64,000 nucleotides of DNA from Pseudomonas sivasensis (GTDB taxonomy: Bacteria; Pseudomonadota; Gammaproteobacteria; Pseudomonadales; Pseudomonadaceae). The stretch covers positions 248,001-312,000 of the forward strand of contig NZ_JAAOWU010000004.1 in the NCBI RefSeq assembly GCF_013778505.1, written 5' to 3'. Under the pieces are notes generated by a model that saw nothing but the letters and a program-made list of their open reading frames with translations, did no database searches and was not told the origin of the DNA. Below are positions 17,443-26,299 of this stretch, piece after piece (position 1 is the stretch's first letter; each line of letters starts with the position of its first letter). Position numbers and translations under genes: made by a program.

Positions 17443-18825
17443 ATGGCTTTGGATTTATTCGTCGTACTCATCTACGCCGCCGGCATGCTCGTGCTCGGCT
17501 ATTACGGCATGCGCCGCGCCAAGACCCACGAAGACTACCTGGTGGCCGGGCGCAACCTGGGCCCGTCGCTGTACATGGGCACCATGGCCGCGACGGTATT
17601 GGGCGGCGCGTCCACCGTCGGCACCGTGCGCCTGGGTTATGTGCATGGCATCTCCGGCTTCTGGCTGTGCGCCGCGCTGGGCATGGGAATCATTGCGCTG
17701 AACCTGTTCCTGGCCAAGCCGCTGCTCAAACTGAAGATCTTCACCGTCACCCAGGTCCTGGAAAAACGCTACAACCCCATGGCTCGCCAAGCGAGTGCGG
17801 TGATCATGCTGGCCTACGCGCTGATGATCGGCGTAACTTCGATCCTGGCCATCGGCACCGTGCTGCAAGTGCTGTTCGGCCTGCCGTTCTGGATCTCGGT
17901 ACTGCTGGGCGGCGGCGTGGTGGTGGTGTACTCGACCATCGGCGGCATGTGGTCGCTGACCCTCACCGACATCGTGCAGTTCGTGATCAAGACCGTCGGC
18001 CTGATGTTTATCCTGCTGCCGATCTGCCTGTACCGCGTAGGCGGCTGGGATGAACTGGTAGCCAAGCTGCCGGCGTCGAGCTTCAGCTTCACCGCGATCG
18101 GCTGGGACACGATCATTACCTACTTCATGATCTACTTCTTCGGCATCCTGATCGGCCAGGACATCTGGCAACGGGTGTTCACCGCCCGTGATGAAAAAGT
18201 CGCCAAGTACGCAGGCACCTTCGCCGGTTTCTACTGCATCCTTTACGGCCTGGCCTGTGCGCTGATCGGCATGGCGGCCCATGTACTGATTCCGGACCTG
18301 GACAACGTCAACAACGCGTTTGCGGCCATCGTCAAACTGTCGCTGCCGGACGGCATCCGTGGGCTGGTGATCGCGGCAGCACTGGCGGCGATGATGTCGA
18401 CGGCCAGCGCCGGCTTGCTGGCCGCCTCCACCGTACTGACCGAGGACCTGCTGCCGCGTTTGCGTGGTGGTAAGCAGTCGAGCCTCAACATCAACCGCCT
18501 GTTCACGATGCTGACCGGTATCGCCGTGCTGGGTATCGCGCTGGTGGTCAGCGATGTAATCAGCGCGCTGACCCTGGCCTATAACCTTTTGGTCGGCGGG
18601 ATGTTGATCCCGTTGATTGGCGCGATCTTCTGGAAGCGCGCGACCACGTCCGGTGCGATTACGTCCATGACGCTGGGCTTTGTGACGGCGCTGGTGTTCA
18701 TGTTCAAGGATGGGCTGGATGCGAACACGCCGATTTACTACAGCCTGGCGGTTGGGCTGGTGAGTTTTGTGCTGGTCAGTTTGTTGTCCCGGCGGCCGGA
18801 GGCGATGGCGACTCGGGTGGTTTGA
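17443..18825 (+). CDS. Sodium:solute symporter (SSS family)
   Basis: A 460-residue membrane protein with about thirteen helices and SSS-family features: HEDYLVAGRNLG after the first helix, GGASTVGTVRLGY in the unwound first core helix, and AALAAMMSTASAGLLAAS near residue 310, which holds sodium-binding Ser/Thr. It is the last gene of the guanidinobutyrate operon, 33 bases after the NCS1 permease, and is closed by a strong terminator. The substrate is probably a small amine or amino acid; it is not identified. Confidence 0.85.
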   Translation: MALDLFVVLIYAAGMLVLGYYGMRRAKTHEDYLVAGRNLGPSLYMGTMAATVLGGASTVGTVRLGYVHGISGFWLCAALGMGIIALNLFLAKPLLKLKIFTVTQVLEKRYNPMARQASAVIMLAYALMIGVTSILAIGTVLQVLFGLPFWISVLLGGGVVVVYSTIGGMWSLTLTDIVQFVIKTVGLMFILLPICLYRVGGWDELVAKLPASSFSFTAIGWDTIITYFMIYFFGILIGQDIWQRVFTARDEKVAKYAGTFAGFYCILYGLACALIGMAAHVLIPDLDNVNNAFAAIVKLSLPDGIRGLVIAAALAAMMSTASAGLLAASTVLTEDLLPRLRGGKQSSLNINRLFTMLTGIAVLGIALVVSDVISALTLAYNLLVGGMLIPLIGAIFWKRATTSGAITSMTLGFVTALVFMFKDGLDANTPIYYSLAVGLVSFVLVSLLSRRPEAMATRVV

Positions 18826-18854
18826 CGCCTCACAGAATCAAGAGCGGTTTCTTC

Positions 18855-18890
18855 AACGGGCGCGACGTCGGATGTCGCGCCCGTTTTTTT
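18855..18890. terminator. Strong terminator, shared by convergent genes
   Basis: A long GC-rich hairpin (ACGGGCGCGAC / GTCGCGCCCGT) is followed by seven T on the plus strand. The stop codon of the minus-strand gene lies in the T tract itself. Confidence 0.9.
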
Positions 18891-20961
18891 ATCGTCCAAC
18901 TGACAGGTTTTGGTTTGCCTGGATGATTTCCTGGACCAGGGAGGCCCATACCAATCCTTGGGTTGTGCCTCCGGCATAGGTGCCTCCGGCGGCGATTTGA
19001 TGATGGGCGGCCCAATAAACGATCGAAAGTCCATCTGAGGTGCCGGGCCTGGCACATTCGACAATATGCAAGTCGCCACTTTCGATTGCACTGCAATAAG
19101 ACATTGGAAAGTGAAGAGAAACAGCGGCCAGACAAGCTGCCAGGATCTGCTCTTTGTGCTCCGGCGCCGAATCGGGCGGGACCTGTCCACCGGAGACGAG
19201 AATGCAGTGCCCGTCCAAGCGGCAATTCATGACACCAATTGGCAGATCGTATTGAAGCTTGAGCCCCCGCATTTCAGCGCCTTCATTACCCACAGCAGGC
19301 AGCTTGAAAAACCAGCCGATGATCGCGATAACCTCTGGCTCCTCTACGCCCATGGCACTGACGACGAAATGTTCTTTGCTCAGCTCAGCAATTTGAACAC
19401 GACTCAGATGCTGAGCCTGGAACTGAACCCCAGAGCACTGCAACAGCACCTCAATCTCATCCATTAGGTGAACAAATTCCACATCGTAGCCTGATACTTC
19501 AATAGCCCTACCGACTCCATGGATGCCACAAAGCGCGTGGAGTTGCTGCGGACTGATTTCTCGGAGCTCACCTCCAGGTTTGCCACTAGGCCACGGTCTG
19601 CTTTCGATCTCGCGCTGCTCGCGTATTGCGGCATCTACTTCACTGGTTGTCTCCCTATAAGCGCGCACAACCCGCGCTCGCGCAAATTGCTCCAGTGATG
19701 GGTTGTCAGCCAGAAATTTTTCAAACAACTCAATGCCGGCGCGGTTGCACTCAATGGCCAGATACTGATTTCCTGGAAGTAAATAGTCGTTATGTGGCGG
19801 CTTTGCAGTCGTCTCAGTTGCTGAAAGATGGCGCATATTCATACGCTTATGGCTGGCACCATCACTGTCCCGATTGCCTCCATAGACTGTTACCTGATAA
19901 TTCGCCAAGCGAAACATCACGGCCTGGAGCAGGCCGTTGATCCCTCTGCCGATGATTGATACACGGGGCGCATCGGCATGTGCATGCAGTGTGGGGATCG
20001 TCAGTGAGGGTGCAAGTTTGCGCCTGACAAGGCCACGCAGGGCCATCAAGCTCAATTGAACAGCGACGGCATAATCAAGGTCGCAATGGCAGGCTTCGGT
20101 GGTTGCCGCCTGTGCAGTCAGCGTCGCCGGTCTCCGCCAGGTGGCGACACTGCAACCGAGCGCTTGTGTACGTATCCGAAACGCCTCCAATGTCGCAGGC
20201 CCGTAATCCAAGACAAGTTGGACGTCGTCAGCCAGTGAAAGGGATTGCAACGCATCGTCGCTGAACACATCTGGTTTGGCGACGCAGATCAGACGCGCCT
20301 GCCTGTGCATACATTGAATCAGGGCCCGATCAATGCGATGGGCAGAATCATCATTCAGGGATAAACAAATGGCGATAGAACGAGCCCCTTGCAGTGCCTC
20401 GGACCAGTCCGACACAAATGAGACTCGGCTATCTGGACACGCCTGGCTGCGTGGACTCAACACTTTGATCCGAACATGCGGATCTCGATCAAGTAACAAC
20501 TTGACCAGCTCTTTCCCCACATTTCCGTAACCCAGGACACAGATGTCTTGGGGTGTAGAGCCATCGGCAAGTGTCAGCCAGTGCGCGATATAAGCCGCAA
20601 CGTGCGGCGCGTTGACCCCAGGAGTGTTGACCACTCGAATGCCGTTTGACTCGCATAAATCCAACCGCACCTTATCCAGACTTGTGCCTCGGCGAATCAG
20701 ACAGAGATCTCCAAATGGGTGGCTTAAACGCCATAGGTCAATGACCTCCCCATCGATAACCTGATCTCCAATAATGATCGTTGATGGGCGCACGAGCCCG
20801 ATCTGTAGCAGCAGCGCTTGCTTGGTTGAGTTCGGGGGGAAAAACACTACGTTGCTGGGTGCATCAGCCTTCCAACGGCTCGACGTAGGTGCGATATGTA
20901 AAATATTTTCGGTAGTGGCGATGAGTGACGCGGCAACTGGCGGAACGTGAGAGAGCAGCAT
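18889..20961 (-). CDS. Dehydrogenase-like / FAD oxidoreductase fusion protein
   Basis: A 690-residue protein of two domains. Residues about 1-320 resemble a D-2-hydroxyacid dehydrogenase: GIRVVNTPGVNAPHVA near 108-122 and the NAD-binding GYGNVGKEL at 144-152. Where this family has its catalytic Arg and the TPH histidine, this protein shows VAKPDVFSD and ATWRRP, so normal dehydrogenase chemistry is doubtful. Residues about 332-690 resemble an FAD-dependent amine or amino-acid oxidase (DAO type): the GRGINGLL dinucleotide loop at 338-345, and near the end ECARPGTSDG and TYAGGTTQG, which fit the FAD-binding C-terminal segment. A GGAGA site precedes the ATG. It stands alone beside an AT-richer gap. 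Substrate unknown. Confidence 0.7.
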   Translation of the reverse strand: MLLSHVPPVAASLIATTENILHIAPTSSRWKADAPSNVVFFPPNSTKQALLLQIGLVRPSTIIIGDQVIDGEVIDLWRLSHPFGDLCLIRRGTSLDKVRLDLCESNGIRVVNTPGVNAPHVAAYIAHWLTLADGSTPQDICVLGYGNVGKELVKLLLDRDPHVRIKVLSPRSQACPDSRVSFVSDWSEALQGARSIAICLSLNDDSAHRIDRALIQCMHRQARLICVAKPDVFSDDALQSLSLADDVQLVLDYGPATLEAFRIRTQALGCSVATWRRPATLTAQAATTEACHCDLDYAVAVQLSLMALRGLVRRKLAPSLTIPTLHAHADAPRVSIIGRGINGLLQAVMFRLANYQVTVYGGNRDSDGASHKRMNMRHLSATETTAKPPHNDYLLPGNQYLAIECNRAGIELFEKFLADNPSLEQFARARVVRAYRETTSEVDAAIREQREIESRPWPSGKPGGELREISPQQLHALCGIHGVGRAIEVSGYDVEFVHLMDEIEVLLQCSGVQFQAQHLSRVQIAELSKEHFVVSAMGVEEPEVIAIIGWFFKLPAVGNEGAEMRGLKLQYDLPIGVMNCRLDGHCILVSGGQVPPDSAPEHKEQILAACLAAVSLHFPMSYCSAIESGDLHIVECARPGTSDGLSIVYWAAHHQIAAGGTYAGGTTQGLVWASLVQEIIQANQNLSVGR

Positions 20962-21466
20962 AGTTTCGTCTCCAACAATTCTGGCTGACTAATGCCTGGA
21001 GATAGGAGTTAAATAAGTTGGGGCCAACACTTTAAATACTTAAAGCCCTAAAACTCACTCTTCATAAACCCGTTTTCTTCAGGAAGCTTTATATCAGTAA
21101 GCGGTACAAATCATTACTTAACGAAACTCAAACTACTCCGATATTTCAAACTAACTAACCCAACCGCTTCTGATAAACGGGTAGTCCAATTCCGGTCTTA
21201 AAAAAGCACAGCCTGAATGGCACGCTCACTTTCGTACTACAACCCGTGTCTACGAGGCGTTACCCAACGAATATGTTCGGGAGGAATTTACTGCATCAGA
21301 TGCACGCGGATGCTGCACCTGTTTTCCCTGAGCTCACCCAGCTGCCATTAGTCGGAACTGATCGTTATCACAGTAGAAGGACCGCTGAGGGCCGTAATAG
21401 CCTGACATGGCCATTTCAAATCTGAAGAAATTGGCTTGGCTACCCGATAACCCATGAGGTGATGAA
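20962..21466. other. Gene-poor, AT-richer intergenic stretch
   Basis: About 505 bases without a convincing gene and visibly richer in AT than the flanks. The left part should hold the promoter of the fusion gene and the right end a GAGGTG ribosome-binding site for the next gene. A 50-codon open frame at 21272-21424 has no clear ribosome-binding site and no recognised similarity. No transposase or attachment site was seen. Confidence 0.5.
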
Positions 21467-21775
21467 ATGAAACAGCGCGATCCTAGCTACCCCGCTGCGT
21501 CAACAGTTCCACCGCAACTTAAGACAGGCGACCGCGTGCATATAAACGGCCCCCACGCAGGCGTCTGCATTGGAATATACAAGCTCATGTTTTATAAAAA
21601 CGGGACTTCATTTGCCACACTGCCCATAGAACGAGCATTTAAAGACTGGTTCGGCTTTGAAGTTCACGGAAGTTTCAATGGTGAGATGGAGGTAAAGGGC
21701 CATTATCACGATTGCGCCACTGGCGAGGACCACATACATAGCTTCGGGTTTACCGAAGTCAGTAAAGGCGAATGA
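21467..21775 (+). CDS. Orphan hypothetical protein, 102 residues
   Basis: A small soluble protein with no signal peptide or membrane helix. The middle (GDRVHINGPHAGVCIGIYKL) looks like a beta-rich SH3-like core, and the C-terminal part is rich in His and acidic residues (GHYHDCATGEDHIHSFGF), which could bind metal. It has a good ribosome-binding site (GAGGTGATGAA before the ATG). No named family was recognised. It sits between the AT-richer gap and the PA1414-like gene, so it is probably accessory. Confidence 0.6.
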   Translation: MKQRDPSYPAASTVPPQLKTGDRVHINGPHAGVCIGIYKLMFYKNGTSFATLPIERAFKDWFGFEVHGSFNGEMEVKGHYHDCATGEDHIHSFGFTEVSKGE

Positions 21776-21866
21776 CGCAACTCACACGTCGTACAGCCAT
21801 CCGATTTACCTGGCAGCGCTCCCACGACATAGAGAGGTATTCATCGCGCGAGCGCTCCCCGGGGCC

Positions 21867-21989
21867 TCATCTGCGACGTGGGCGACGCTGCTCGTCATCC
21901 GTACGAATCGGCACCGGCTGCAGCGGAGGCTCGATCAAGCCCAGTGCAACGCCCAGATCATGGAGCCAGTTTTGGATTTTCTCTTTCAT
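21867..21989 (-). CDS. PA1414-like 40-residue protein (SicX-type locus)
   Basis: A 40-residue protein starting MKEKIQNWLHDLG, ending in an Arg-rich tail, preceded by AAGGGGGC as ribosome-binding site. It closely resembles P. aeruginosa PA1414 as I remember it, a locus reported to give rise to the oxygen-responsive small RNA SicX as well as a small protein. The amphipathic N-terminus followed by PPLQPVP and RRPRRR suggests a helix plus a basic tail. An in-frame extension to 22091 runs into the promoter region and is not credible. The neighbouring LysR gene matches the P. aeruginosa gene order. Confidence 0.75.
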   Translation of the reverse strand: MKEKIQNWLHDLGVALGLIEPPLQPVPIRTDDEQRRPRRR

Positions 21990-22015
21990 GGTTTGCCCCC
22001 TTTGAGGGTAATGCT

Positions 22016-22071
22016 TGTAGGCGCAAGCTATGTCGCCTTTTCCTACACTGATAGTAGCCCTAAGTCCTACA
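22016..22071 (-). promoter_or_regulatory. Leader/promoter of the PA1414-like gene with TGTAGG repeats
   Basis: On the minus strand TGTAGGA occurs twice in direct orientation, 24 bases apart (22065-22071 and 22041-22047), and an inverted GCCTACA lies at 22016-22022. The last two can pair as a stem around a roughly 20-base loop. No clean ANR box (TTGAT-N4-ATCAA) was found here. Confidence 0.4.
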
Positions 22072-22132
22072 TATTGCTTGAACGAAACCACAACGAACTA
22101 TTACTGAATTCATCCGAATTCTGACGGACCGG

Positions 22133-23038
22133 TCAGGCAATGGCGCGGGTGTCTTTCATTACCGTCGCCTGGCCCTCTTGCTGCAAGTCGATCCACGCAT
22201 TGAGGTTAGCGCCGAGCATACCCTTTCGCCACATCAACCAGGTGGTCGCAGTGGCAAAATGCCCTGTCAGTGGATGAACGGACACGCTGTCCTTGCCTGG
22301 CAGGCTGTCGAGCATGGCTTGGGACATCAACGCCACTCCTGAACCAGCAATCACGCAAGCGAGCATGCCTTGATATGACTCGATCTCAATCGCCCGTCCC
22401 ATGGCTACGCGCTCGTGGGAAAACCAGCTTTCCAGGCGTGTGCGATAAGCGCAACTGCGTCGGAACGTAAACACCGAACGGCCGGCAACATCCTGGGGAC
22501 CACGCACGGGTGGGTGGTCGGCTTCACAGATCAGCACCAGTTTTTCCTCGCATAACTGCACGCCGTCCAGGCTGGCGATGGTCAGCGGGCCGTCCACAAA
22601 CGCTGCGTCCAGACGCCCCGTGATCAGACCTTCCAGCAACTCACCACTGGGCGCTGACTGCACCTGCAGATTCACCATTGGGTAGGCCTTGTGATAACGC
22701 GCCAGCAGCTTGGGCAAATGCACTGCTCCAGTGCTGTACATGCTGCCCAGAACAAAGTCGCCGGCCGGTTGCCCACCTTGCACGGCGCCATGGGCTTCAT
22801 CGTGCAGTGCCAGCAGACGGGTGCTGTAGTCCAGCAATATCTTGCCCGCCGGAGACAGCTGCAAGCGCTGACGTTCGCGCAGGAACAGCTCTACACCGAG
22901 CTGTTCCTCCATCTGTTTGAGTCGGGTCGATAGGTTTGACGGCACGCGGTGCAGGCGCTCAGCCGCGCGGGTGATGGACCCCTCTTCCGCCACGGCCTGG
23001 AAAATGCGCAATTGACTGAACTCCACGACTTTCTCCAA
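22133..23038 (-). CDS. LysR-type transcriptional regulator
   Basis: A 301-residue LysR-type regulator: helix-turn-helix at about 6-64 (SQLRIFQAVAEEGSITRAAE) and an effector domain starting near residue 92. It is divergent from an MFS transporter gene 92 bases away, so it probably controls that gene and itself. The effector is unknown. The position next to the PA1414-like gene matches the P. aeruginosa gene order as I recall it. Confidence 0.85.
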   Translation of the reverse strand: MEKVVEFSQLRIFQAVAEEGSITRAAERLHRVPSNLSTRLKQMEEQLGVELFLRERQRLQLSPAGKILLDYSTRLLALHDEAHGAVQGGQPAGDFVLGSMYSTGAVHLPKLLARYHKAYPMVNLQVQSAPSGELLEGLITGRLDAAFVDGPLTIASLDGVQLCEEKLVLICEADHPPVRGPQDVAGRSVFTFRRSCAYRTRLESWFSHERVAMGRAIEIESYQGMLACVIAGSGVALMSQAMLDSLPGKDSVSVHPLTGHFATATTWLMWRKGMLGANLNAWIDLQQEGQATVMKDTRAIA

Positions 23039-23130
23039 AACTGAATAAGTTACTCAATATTATTCAATTTTACAGAAAGTCAACACACCTTAGGCTGAGG
23101 GTCATTCGTTTCTCAGCAGGACACCTGACC

Positions 23131-24336
23131 ATGTCACCCCTGGTTCGCTTACTCGCCAGCTCCATCGCCCTGATGATGGCCATGGGCATTGGCCGCTTCG
23201 CCCTCACTCCACAAATGCCCCACATGCTTAGCGAAGGGCAGATCGACCTGACCGACGCCGGCCTGATCGCCGCCGCCAATTACCTCGGCTACTTCGTGGG
23301 CGCGGTGGATTCGATTTTCGCCCGCGGTCACCGTCATGTACGCGGTCGGCTGTACGGTGGGCTCTGGTTATGTGTGCTGCTGACCTTTGCGTCCTCTTGG
23401 GCCCATGGGTTCTGGCCTCATCTGCTGTTGCGCTTTGGCACTGGCGTGGCAAGTGCCTGGGCATTGGTGATGATCACTAGCTTGAGCCAGCCGCTGGCGC
23501 TTACCGCCGGACGCCCGCGTCTGGGTGCTCTGGTATTTGCCGGGCCGGGCCTGGGGATTCTGTTGACCGGGCTATTGGCGCTCGGCTCAAACCTGCTGGG
23601 GCAAAACTCCGCCACGTTATGGTTGATCTATGGTGCTGTAGCACTGGTGATGCTGCTGGCGATCCTGCCGTTTTTGCCGCAGCCTTGTGCCAGCCCCCCT
23701 GGCGCCGGTCATAGCGACGCGGGCAGCAACGGCAGCATCACGCACCTGTGCTGGGTTTATGTGCTATTCGGACTGGGTTACATCATTCCAGCGACCTTCC
23801 TGTCACAGATGGCCAGCGCCCAGTTCAAAGGGGCCTGGCAGGCCGATCTGTTCTGGCCGTGCTTTGGCCTGCTGGCAGCGATTGGCGTGGGCGTGGCGAC
23901 TCTGCGTCGCAAAGATCCAGACGCTACTCGCCGCTGGCTGATGACAACGCTGTGGCTGCAAGCGGCCGGAGTGTTCACGTGCTTGCTGGGCAATGGCTGG
24001 GGGTTGGCACTGGGCGTTCTGCTTTGCGGCGGTCCGTTCCTGGCCTGTATGCAATTGGTGATGGCGCGCTTGCGGGATGTGGCGCCCCACGGCTACCAGC
24101 GCAGCACCGGTCTGCTGACCGCCAGCTTTGCCATCGGCCAATTGAGCGGGCCCTTATTGGCGTCGGCGAGCAGCCATCTAAGCGGCGGCCTGCAACCGGC
24201 ATTGGTGATTGCCGGTACAGGCCTGTTCTTGGCGGGGGGGATATTGGTCAGCCAGCAACCAAAGGCGCTTGCGTGCGCACCTGTTCGCGCCGTGACAGCG
24301 CCAGGAAAAACAGCCCTCCCAGGAAGCAGCCGGTAA
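23131..24336 (+). CDS. YbfB/YjiJ family MFS transporter
   Basis: A 401-residue inner-membrane transporter with about twelve helices of the YbfB/YjiJ type: the N-terminal GIGRFALTPQMPHM is a family hallmark. It is probably an exporter of a small metabolite or drug-like compound. The AGGA site before the ATG at 23131 supports the start. Its last 89 bases overlap, on the opposite strand, the 3' end of the NCS1 permease gene. The C-terminal 35 residues are hydrophilic and may be an extension created by that overlap. Confidence 0.85.
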   Translation: MSPLVRLLASSIALMMAMGIGRFALTPQMPHMLSEGQIDLTDAGLIAAANYLGYFVGAVDSIFARGHRHVRGRLYGGLWLCVLLTFASSWAHGFWPHLLLRFGTGVASAWALVMITSLSQPLALTAGRPRLGALVFAGPGLGILLTGLLALGSNLLGQNSATLWLIYGAVALVMLLAILPFLPQPCASPPGAGHSDAGSNGSITHLCWVYVLFGLGYIIPATFLSQMASAQFKGAWQADLFWPCFGLLAAIGVGVATLRRKDPDATRRWLMTTLWLQAAGVFTCLLGNGWGLALGVLLCGGPFLACMQLVMARLRDVAPHGYQRSTGLLTASFAIGQLSGPLLASASSHLSGGLQPALVIAGTGLFLAGGILVSQQPKALACAPVRAVTAPGKTALPGSSR

Positions 24337-25690
24337 ACCAGGCGAAGTTGGCCATGCCCTGTAACGCCGGTGTGAAGGTGATCGCGACGCCCACCAGTGT
24401 TGCGGGCACCAGCGCCTTGACCGCTGTCCAGTTCACGCCGCCGTCGAAGTAATAGCACCCGCTTGGGCTGTCATCGAACAGCGCATCTACATCGATTTTC
24501 TGTTTTTTGATCAGGTAGAAATCTACCAACAGAATCCCAAACAGCGGCCCGATAAACGCCGCGAGGATATCCAGGGTGTAGTGGATCATCAGCGGGTTAT
24601 TGAACAGGTTCCATGGAGTGATAAAGATCGAGGCTACCGCTGCGATCATGCCCCCGGCACGCCAGCTGATTTTGCTTGGCGCGACGTTGGCGAAGTCAAA
24701 CGCAGGGGACACAAAGTTGGCGACGATATTGATACCGATGGTCGCGGTCACAAAGGCAAATGCGCCAAGCAGCACGGCCATGTTGTTGTCGATACGCGAA
24801 ACCGTGGCGATCGGGTCGTGGAGCATTTCGCCAAACACCGGCAAGGTGCCAGAGACGATCACCACCGTCACCAGGGAAAAGGCCAGGAAATTCACCGGCA
24901 GGCCCCAAAAGTTTCCGCGTCGCACATCCTGCATGCTGCGGCAGTAGCGGCTGAAATCGCCGAAATTCAGGGTTGGCCCAGAGAAGTACGACACCACCAG
25001 CGCCGTGGCTACGATCACTTGGCCGAACGCTTGCCAGCCCGACAGGGACTTTTCCGACAGAGTAAAGCTGATGTTCGACCAGCCAGCCCTCCACACAATC
25101 CAGCCAGCCAGGGCAAACATCACCGCATATACCACCGGCCCCGCCCAATCGATAAAGCGGCGGATAGACTCCATGCCGGCCCAGAAAACTGCAGCTTGCA
25201 GTACCCACAGGCTGAGGAAACCAAACCAGCCCAGGTAGGACAGACCGGCGAAATGCGGTTCTGCATACACCGCCATCTGTGGGAAAAAGCGCAACACCAC
25301 GATGATCAAAGCGCTGGACGCCAGATAAGTCTGAATCCCGTACCAGGCCACGGCAATCAGGCCACGAATCACCGCAGGAATATTCGCGCCAAACACACCA
25401 AATGCGAGCCGGCAGATGACTGGATAAGGAACGGCGGCCTGCTGGCTAGGCTTAGCCACCAGATTGGCGATCAATTGCACGATGCAAATACCCGCGAGCA
25501 AGGCGATCAACACCTGCCAACTGGCTAGCCCCAAGGCGAACAGACTGGCAGCGAATACATAACCGCCGACGCTGTGCACGTCACTCATCCAGAAGGCAAA
25601 AATGTTGTACCAGTTCCACTTCTGCGGCAGTGGGCCCAGATCCTGGTTGTACAGGCGCGGGCTATAGCCTTTGGGCAATTGTTCGGTCAT
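24248..25690 (-). CDS. NCS1-family nucleobase/hydantoin permease
   Basis: A 480-residue transporter with twelve predicted helices. The N-terminal SPRLYNQDLGPLPQKWNWYN and the NFGDFSRYCRS segment near residue 260 are typical of NCS1 transporters for allantoin, hydantoins, uracil or related compounds. The start is placed at MTEQLPKG (25690), since the upstream 13 codons add nothing conserved. Unlike many such transporters it is not next to a catabolic enzyme, so its substrate stays open. It is convergent with, and overlaps by 89 bases, the MFS gene. Confidence 0.85.
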   Translation of the reverse strand: MTEQLPKGYSPRLYNQDLGPLPQKWNWYNIFAFWMSDVHSVGGYVFAASLFALGLASWQVLIALLAGICIVQLIANLVAKPSQQAAVPYPVICRLAFGVFGANIPAVIRGLIAVAWYGIQTYLASSALIIVVLRFFPQMAVYAEPHFAGLSYLGWFGFLSLWVLQAAVFWAGMESIRRFIDWAGPVVYAVMFALAGWIVWRAGWSNISFTLSEKSLSGWQAFGQVIVATALVVSYFSGPTLNFGDFSRYCRSMQDVRRGNFWGLPVNFLAFSLVTVVIVSGTLPVFGEMLHDPIATVSRIDNNMAVLLGAFAFVTATIGINIVANFVSPAFDFANVAPSKISWRAGGMIAAVASIFITPWNLFNNPLMIHYTLDILAAFIGPLFGILLVDFYLIKKQKIDVDALFDDSPSGCYYFDGGVNWTAVKALVPATLVGVAITFTPALQGMANFAWFTGCFLGGLFFLALSRREQVRTQAPLVAG

Positions 25691-25756
25691 CGCTGGGCTC
25701 CTCGTAATACCGGCCTGCGCTTCCGTCACGGGGATGCATACGGGAGGCGGCCAGGT

Positions 25757-25766
25757 TTGTATACGA
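25757..25766. promoter_or_regulatory. Palindromic TTGTATACGA, possible operator
   Basis: A near-perfect palindrome centred on GTATAC lies 67-76 bases upstream of the NCS1 permease start. The form recalls operators of GntR-family regulators, but no such regulator is adjacent. A further cluster of GTGCAC words occurs at about 25865-25915. Confidence 0.3.
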
Positions 25767-25889
25767 GACAGTCAGCAGAATGCGTGCCAATGGCACACAA
25801 TCCCTCTACGACGGTGCTCCAAAGGCGCTTATGACGGTTTAGTAGCGGGGACCGCGCTCAGCAACGGTGCACATAAATCCTGTACACAA

Positions 25890-26288
25890 TCATCGGTGCA
25901 CCCGATGTGCACACACGTGTCCAACCGTGCAACACACCGCTGTCAGGAAGGTGCCCCAGGCCATGTCCATCAGGGCCAAGCTCGCAGACCAGCCTTGCAG
26001 TGTGGCCCAGTTGCTCAGGTCATAGGTGCCATAGGCCACCAGACCCAGCAAGGCACCCAGACGCGCTGCGCGTTGCCAGTTGATGCTTGGCAAGACCACG
26101 AACACCACACAACCGAGGACATACAGGAGATAGAACAGCACTGCGGGCAATAGGCGGGGCTGATCAAGCATCAGCGGGCCCAGCAAGGATTTGTAGGTAG
26201 GACCCATGAGGACGCCGAGCCAGAGGCCGTCGAGCACCAGAAAAGCAAGCAAGGTGCCGAGGTAGGCGAACAACGATTTTTTAGACAT
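25890..26288 (-). CDS. DUF2177 membrane protein
   Basis: A 132-residue inner-membrane protein with four hydrophobic segments and the DUF2177 pattern (LDGLWLGVL near residue 20, YGTYDLSNWATL near 90). Function unknown. The ATG at 26288 has GAGGT at nine bases and is preferred to the one at 26321, whose upstream region is a REP element. The C-terminus ends CAHRVHR, extending past the last helix. Confidence 0.85.
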   Translation of the reverse strand: MSKKSLFAYLGTLLAFLVLDGLWLGVLMGPTYKSLLGPLMLDQPRLLPAVLFYLLYVLGCVVFVVLPSINWQRAARLGALLGLVAYGTYDLSNWATLQGWSASLALMDMAWGTFLTAVCCTVGHVCAHRVHR

Positions 26289-26299
26289 CAAGCGGACCT

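Noticed and set aside
21990..22132. ANR box upstream of the PA1414-like gene
   Set aside because: The best candidate near TTGCTTGAAC departs too far from TTGAT-N4-ATCAA to be called.
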